A stretch of 64,000 nt of DNA, from contig NW_011887301.1 of the NCBI RefSeq assembly GCF_000151315.2, positions 489,117-553,116 of the forward strand. Reading direction: 5' to 3'. A program made the translations under genes and the position numbers. Position 1 is the stretch's first letter, and each line of letters opens with the position of its first letter. Below the pieces are notes generated by a model. It was not told where the DNA came from and ran no database searches. It was given only the letters and a program-made list of their open reading frames with translations. This document shows, one piece after another, positions 60,457-64,000 of the stretch. This DNA comes from Capsaspora owczarzaki ATCC 30864. Taxonomy: Eukaryota; Opisthokonta; Filasterea.

Positions 60457-63400
60457 ATGATGAAGGCTAACGCTTTGCATGCAACGCGCCGTGTTGCGAC
60501 CGCGTGGGCGAATCGCGCGATGGTGATGATGGCAGCTGTCTTGGTCTGCAATCTTGTTTTGTGCGCCGCTGCGCTTCGCCTCGACGTCGTGCAGCCCAAC
60601 TGCGCGTCCTCCACCACAACCACCTCACTGACACTCACTGGCAACTTTGGCGCCGTGTCTCCGAGTGCCGGCGATGTCAAGTGCCTGCTCGGATCCACCC
60701 GTCAGTTTGCCGTTTCCGCCGCATGGTCGTCCACCTCTGTGACGTGCACCATTCCCTCCCTCACCGCTCTTCTCAATGCCGGCGTCGACCTCGTCACTCG
60801 CGACTTTTTGTACCAGCCTCTGCGCGCCAACTATGCACAGTTGCGTGTCACACTTGACAACAATGCCACGGCCGTCGACTCCTGGGTCGCGGTCTTCTTC
60901 CCCACCACGTCCACGCTCGCCTCCCTCACTCCTGACCGGTAAGACTTTTCTCTCCTGTTGCTTCTGCTTCTGCATTTGCTTTGGAGCAACTCCCACCGTC
61001 ATGATTCCTCTTTGTTTCCACCACGATTGTTCGGTCGGATTTCCCATCATTGTCGGGATTCCAAAAAGTCGGAAAAAAAAAAAAAAAAAGAAAGTCGAAA
61101 AACAAAAAATCGCCAAAAAAAAAAAAAATCAAACTATGAAACGCCCATTTTTATTATCATTTTGCCTTTTCGCATTGCAAAGTGAAGGCGAGTGGGTCAA
61201 TCTTTCGATCCCTTTGATGGATGCTTTCATTGAGCAACGAAGCAAGATCAGATAATGATTGGGGATTTGTGAGAGAGTGGGAGTGTCTTTGACTGTCGCA
61301 TCCAATCTTCAACAAAAACAGACGGCGGAAAACAAAAGAACACAAACAAAAACAAAATCCTTGTTGTCAACAACTAAAGCAAAACCGCAGAAGCGGAGAA
61401 GGACAATTTAACACCCAGAACAAACAAAAGTCGTGGATGAATCATCCACTCGGAAGCGAGCAGAGAAAGAACAAACAGACGGAGACGCTGAAGAAACGAG
61501 CAGATGAATCAGACAGTGGGAACAAAAAACCGACCAAACAAAAACGCGTCAATCACCACAGTTCGCAGCCCACTTGAGATTGAGCTGCGAAATTCTAAAG
61601 GAGGAGCGGTGAAGAAGGAACATTATTGGAAGGAGGAACAAACGGAAACCAGTGTGCGAAAATGATGCGAAAAAACAAAATAAAATGCGAAACTGAAGAA
61701 CTCACGTCGTGTTTAATTTTCGACGCTATTTGATTTGACTGACTTACTTGTGGTTTGCTGCGACTCCTCGGATTCAAAGTGGCCCAACAACTGGCAACAC
61801 TGTCGTCACGATTGCCGGCACAAAGTAAGTATCCGCCTGAAGAGCTTGATGTTTTTTGTAACAGAATGCCCTCACCTGTTGACTGTTGACTCGCCACTTT
61901 GTTACTTGCAGTGTCCTCGACAGCCGCGACCTTCGCTGCAAGTTCAACGGGCAAGAAACGGTCGGTGCTTACGTGGACAGCACTCACTTGCAATGCCCGA
62001 CTGCTCCTCAAGGCTCGGCTGCAAACGTGAACATCGAAGTCAAGTCAACTCCCAAGCACATTAGCATGGCCCACCTGTTTGACGGTGTCAACGACTTTAG
62101 CGTCGCGCCCATTCCAACTTCGCTCCTTCAGTTCAACTTGACTGTTGAGATTTGGTTCCGCCCTGCCACGCCCGTTGGCTTGATCCAGGCTCTGGTTGAC
62201 AGCTGCGTGCCTGGCGAAACTCCAGAGACAAACTGCAACTTTTGGATTGAAACTGGCAAGGCTGTTGCAGACGGCATCCATGGCGAGATTGGCATTGGTC
62301 ACGAGTTTGGGGCGGGCAGCAATCAGCAATATGTGTACTCGGGGACCTTGGACAACACTTACAAGAACAAGTGGACGCACATTGCGCTCGTGCGCGAAGT
62401 GTGGGACAACACTACCATCGAGTGCTCTGGATCGTCTTGTCCCTTCGTTGGCGAGTACCGCACGTACGTCAACGGCGAGCTTCTGCTTCCCACCTACAAG
62501 TTTACCGTCAACACTGATTTTGGCGAGACCAACACGTACGTTGGCTCGCTTTACACGACGTCGTTCTACAACGGCGGCATGGATGATTTCCGCATCCTCA
62601 ACTACCCCATGACGCAAGCGCAAGTTCAGCAGTCGATGGAGGAGGTTTACTCGGGCTTTGAGGACGGCGTGCTTGTTTCGTGGGATTTCGAGCCCAACAA
62701 CCAAGATTTTGACGTCCTCACGTACAACGCCGATGGCGTGACACCCAACACGTACACCCTCTACGCCCTCACGCCCTCGAACGTGGACGTCAGCCGCCAG
62801 CTGAACATGGGTGGCGGGACGAATGTGTTCATTCCGAGCATCATCCAGACCGTTGCTTTTGCCGACTACCCGAGCTCTGCCCCGACTCTGAACTTTTTGT
62901 ACTACACGCCCGAGACTATTACCACCTTTGCACCCATGCACGGTGTTGTATCTGGCGGCACGGTGGTGACTATTCAAGGCACTGGCTTTTTGAACTCGAC
63001 CTACCTGTACTGCCGCTTTGGTAGTGCCACCGCAACTCCAGCAACCTTTATCGATGCAACCACTCTGGAGTGCACCGCACCCGCCTTCACGGCTTGCTCG
63101 CAGAGCTCTGACAGCTTGAGCATTCCCGTTTACGTGTCAAACAACAACCAACAGTTTGTCGTCTCGTCAACCAATTTTACCTACTACCAGGCACCGACAA
63201 TCCAAAGCGTGGCTCCTTCGCAGGCACCACTCGCTGGTAATGTGCCAGTTACCATCTATGGCTCCGGCTTTGTGAATACCCCCGAGTTCCGCTGTCTGTT
63301 TGGCGTTATTGCTGTTGTGCCTGTTAGCGTCACTGCAACCTCTGCAGTTTGCGTGACCCCAGACAATCTGCCTGAGGGTGCTGTTGTGGCAAGTGTGACG

Positions 63401-64000
63401 ATCGACGGCCAGACAGCGACGACTTCGCAAGTGATTTTCACGGCATTCGACCAATGGTCGCAGATCGAGTCGACGGCTGTTGGTATTGCCATCATTCTCG
63501 GCATTGGCTTTGTGATGGTCGTTTGCGTTCACATCTGGCTATTTATCAACCGAAATCACAAGATTGTCAAGGCATCTGCGCCTCTGTTTGGCCAGTTTAT
63601 TCTGTTCGGGGCGTACCTCGGCTTCGGCGCGGTTGCCGCCTTCTTCCCCACGCCGACAGACGCCTCTTGCACTGTCGGTATCTGGTTTGTCTTCCTCTCG
63701 TTCACCTTCATGTTTGCAAGTCTGTTTATCAAGAACTGGCGCATCCAGCGCATCTTCACTGTACGTGGTTGAGTTTTGCTTGAGTGGTCTTTGCTCATGC
63801 TGCTGTTCGCATCGCTCACCCCCTTCCCCTTGCGCCTGCCCCTTTGGTGATGCTTTACGACTGTCGTAGAACAAAAAGATTGGCAAAACTGCATCGCGCA
63901 ACCTTAGCGACGATCGCCTCGTCTTGTTCTTGTTCATGCTCGTGACTGGTATGGTTGCCATCCTCGCGGCTTGGACTGGCACGTCGAACGATAAGGTGGA
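60457..64000 (+). CDS. IPT/TIG-LamG class C-type seven-helix receptor, copy 2 (3' end outside window)
   Basis: Tandem paralogue of the receptor at 54987 with the same exon plan: 60457-60938, 61780-61824 (45 nt), 61912-63760, then an exon from about 63871 running off the window. Exon 1 has a signal peptide (MVMMAAVLVCNLVLCAAA) and the first half of an IPT-like domain (LTLTGNFGAVSPSAGDVKCL), only about 40% identical in protein to copy 1, but ending in the same SLTPDR-type junction. Exon 3 has exactly the same length as in copy 1 (1849 nt) with about 30 base differences by eye and about five amino-acid changes. Exon 4 (NKKIGKTASRNLSDDRLVLF) is clearly more diverged. Junction phases match copy 1, so the gene looks intact as far as visible. 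Confidence 0.9.
61912..63760 (+). repeat. Near-identical exon block, copy 2
   Basis: Partner of 56182-58030 in direct orientation, 5730 bases downstream. The first ten bases of the exon already differ at four positions, marking the left edge of the conserved block. Confidence 0.95.

Noticed and set aside
62045-62977. A 310-residue antisense open frame inside exon 3 of both 7TM receptors (also 56315-57247)
   Set aside because: It is conserved only because the two exons are nearly identical. The sense frame codes clear LamG and IPT domains, and the antisense product resembles no family; codon bias of the sense strand explains the opening.

Overview
The window looks like nuclear DNA of a unicellular relative of animals, most likely a filasterean such as Capsaspora. 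That is an inference from gene content, not from a database match. The genes have short GT-AG introns and are separated by a few hundred bases. The window carries orthologues of genes shared with animals (UBE3A with its AZUL zinc finger, PHF14, LMBR1/LMBR1L, ZNF830, a Munc13-type protein, Lifeguard/TMBIM, an Mdm1/SNX13/SNX25-type sorting nexin). It also carries genes that animals lack (a hybrid histidine kinase and a shikimate-pathway DAHP synthase). Poly-Gln tracts and very long T or A homopolymers are frequent.

Layout: 1-1655 (-) F-box/LRR protein, running off the left edge; 1936-3639 (+) uridine phosphorylase; 3817-6824 (-) membrane-anchored hybrid histidine kinase; 6953-10885 (-) UBE3A-type HECT ligase; 11672-13180 (+) WrbA-type quinone oxidoreductase; 13455-~18292 (-) PHF14; 19344-~24640 (-) Munc13-like protein ending in a DEP domain; 25581-26222 (-) small Gln-rich protein of unknown function; 26582-32094 (+) sorting nexin with TM-PXA-C2-RGS-PX-Nexin_C; 32363-34594 (+) C2H2 zinc-finger protein; 35703-~38639 (+) LMBR1-like receptor; 39076-41815 (-) LRR receptor with a tyrosine-motif tail; 43363-45921 (+) bHLH factor; 46038-47707 (+) Lifeguard/BI-1; 47916-49375 (+) DAHP synthase; 49682-51170 (+) ZNF830; 51268-~53174 (-) RCC1-repeat protein; 54987-58954 and 60457-right edge (+) two tandem IPT/LamG class C-type 7TM receptors.

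The genes do not form one pathway. Two themes stand out. The first is cell-surface sensing: the LRR receptor with NPTY and ITIM-like motifs, the two 7TM receptors, the LMBR1 protein and the histidine kinase. The second is membrane traffic and contact sites: the MUN-DEP protein and the C2-bearing sorting nexin. The strongest unusual signal is in the 7TM pair. Their large middle exon is about 98% identical at DNA level, while flanking exons and introns are far more diverged, as expected from gene conversion. No transposon, viral remnant, CRISPR array, tRNA or rRNA gene was recognised.
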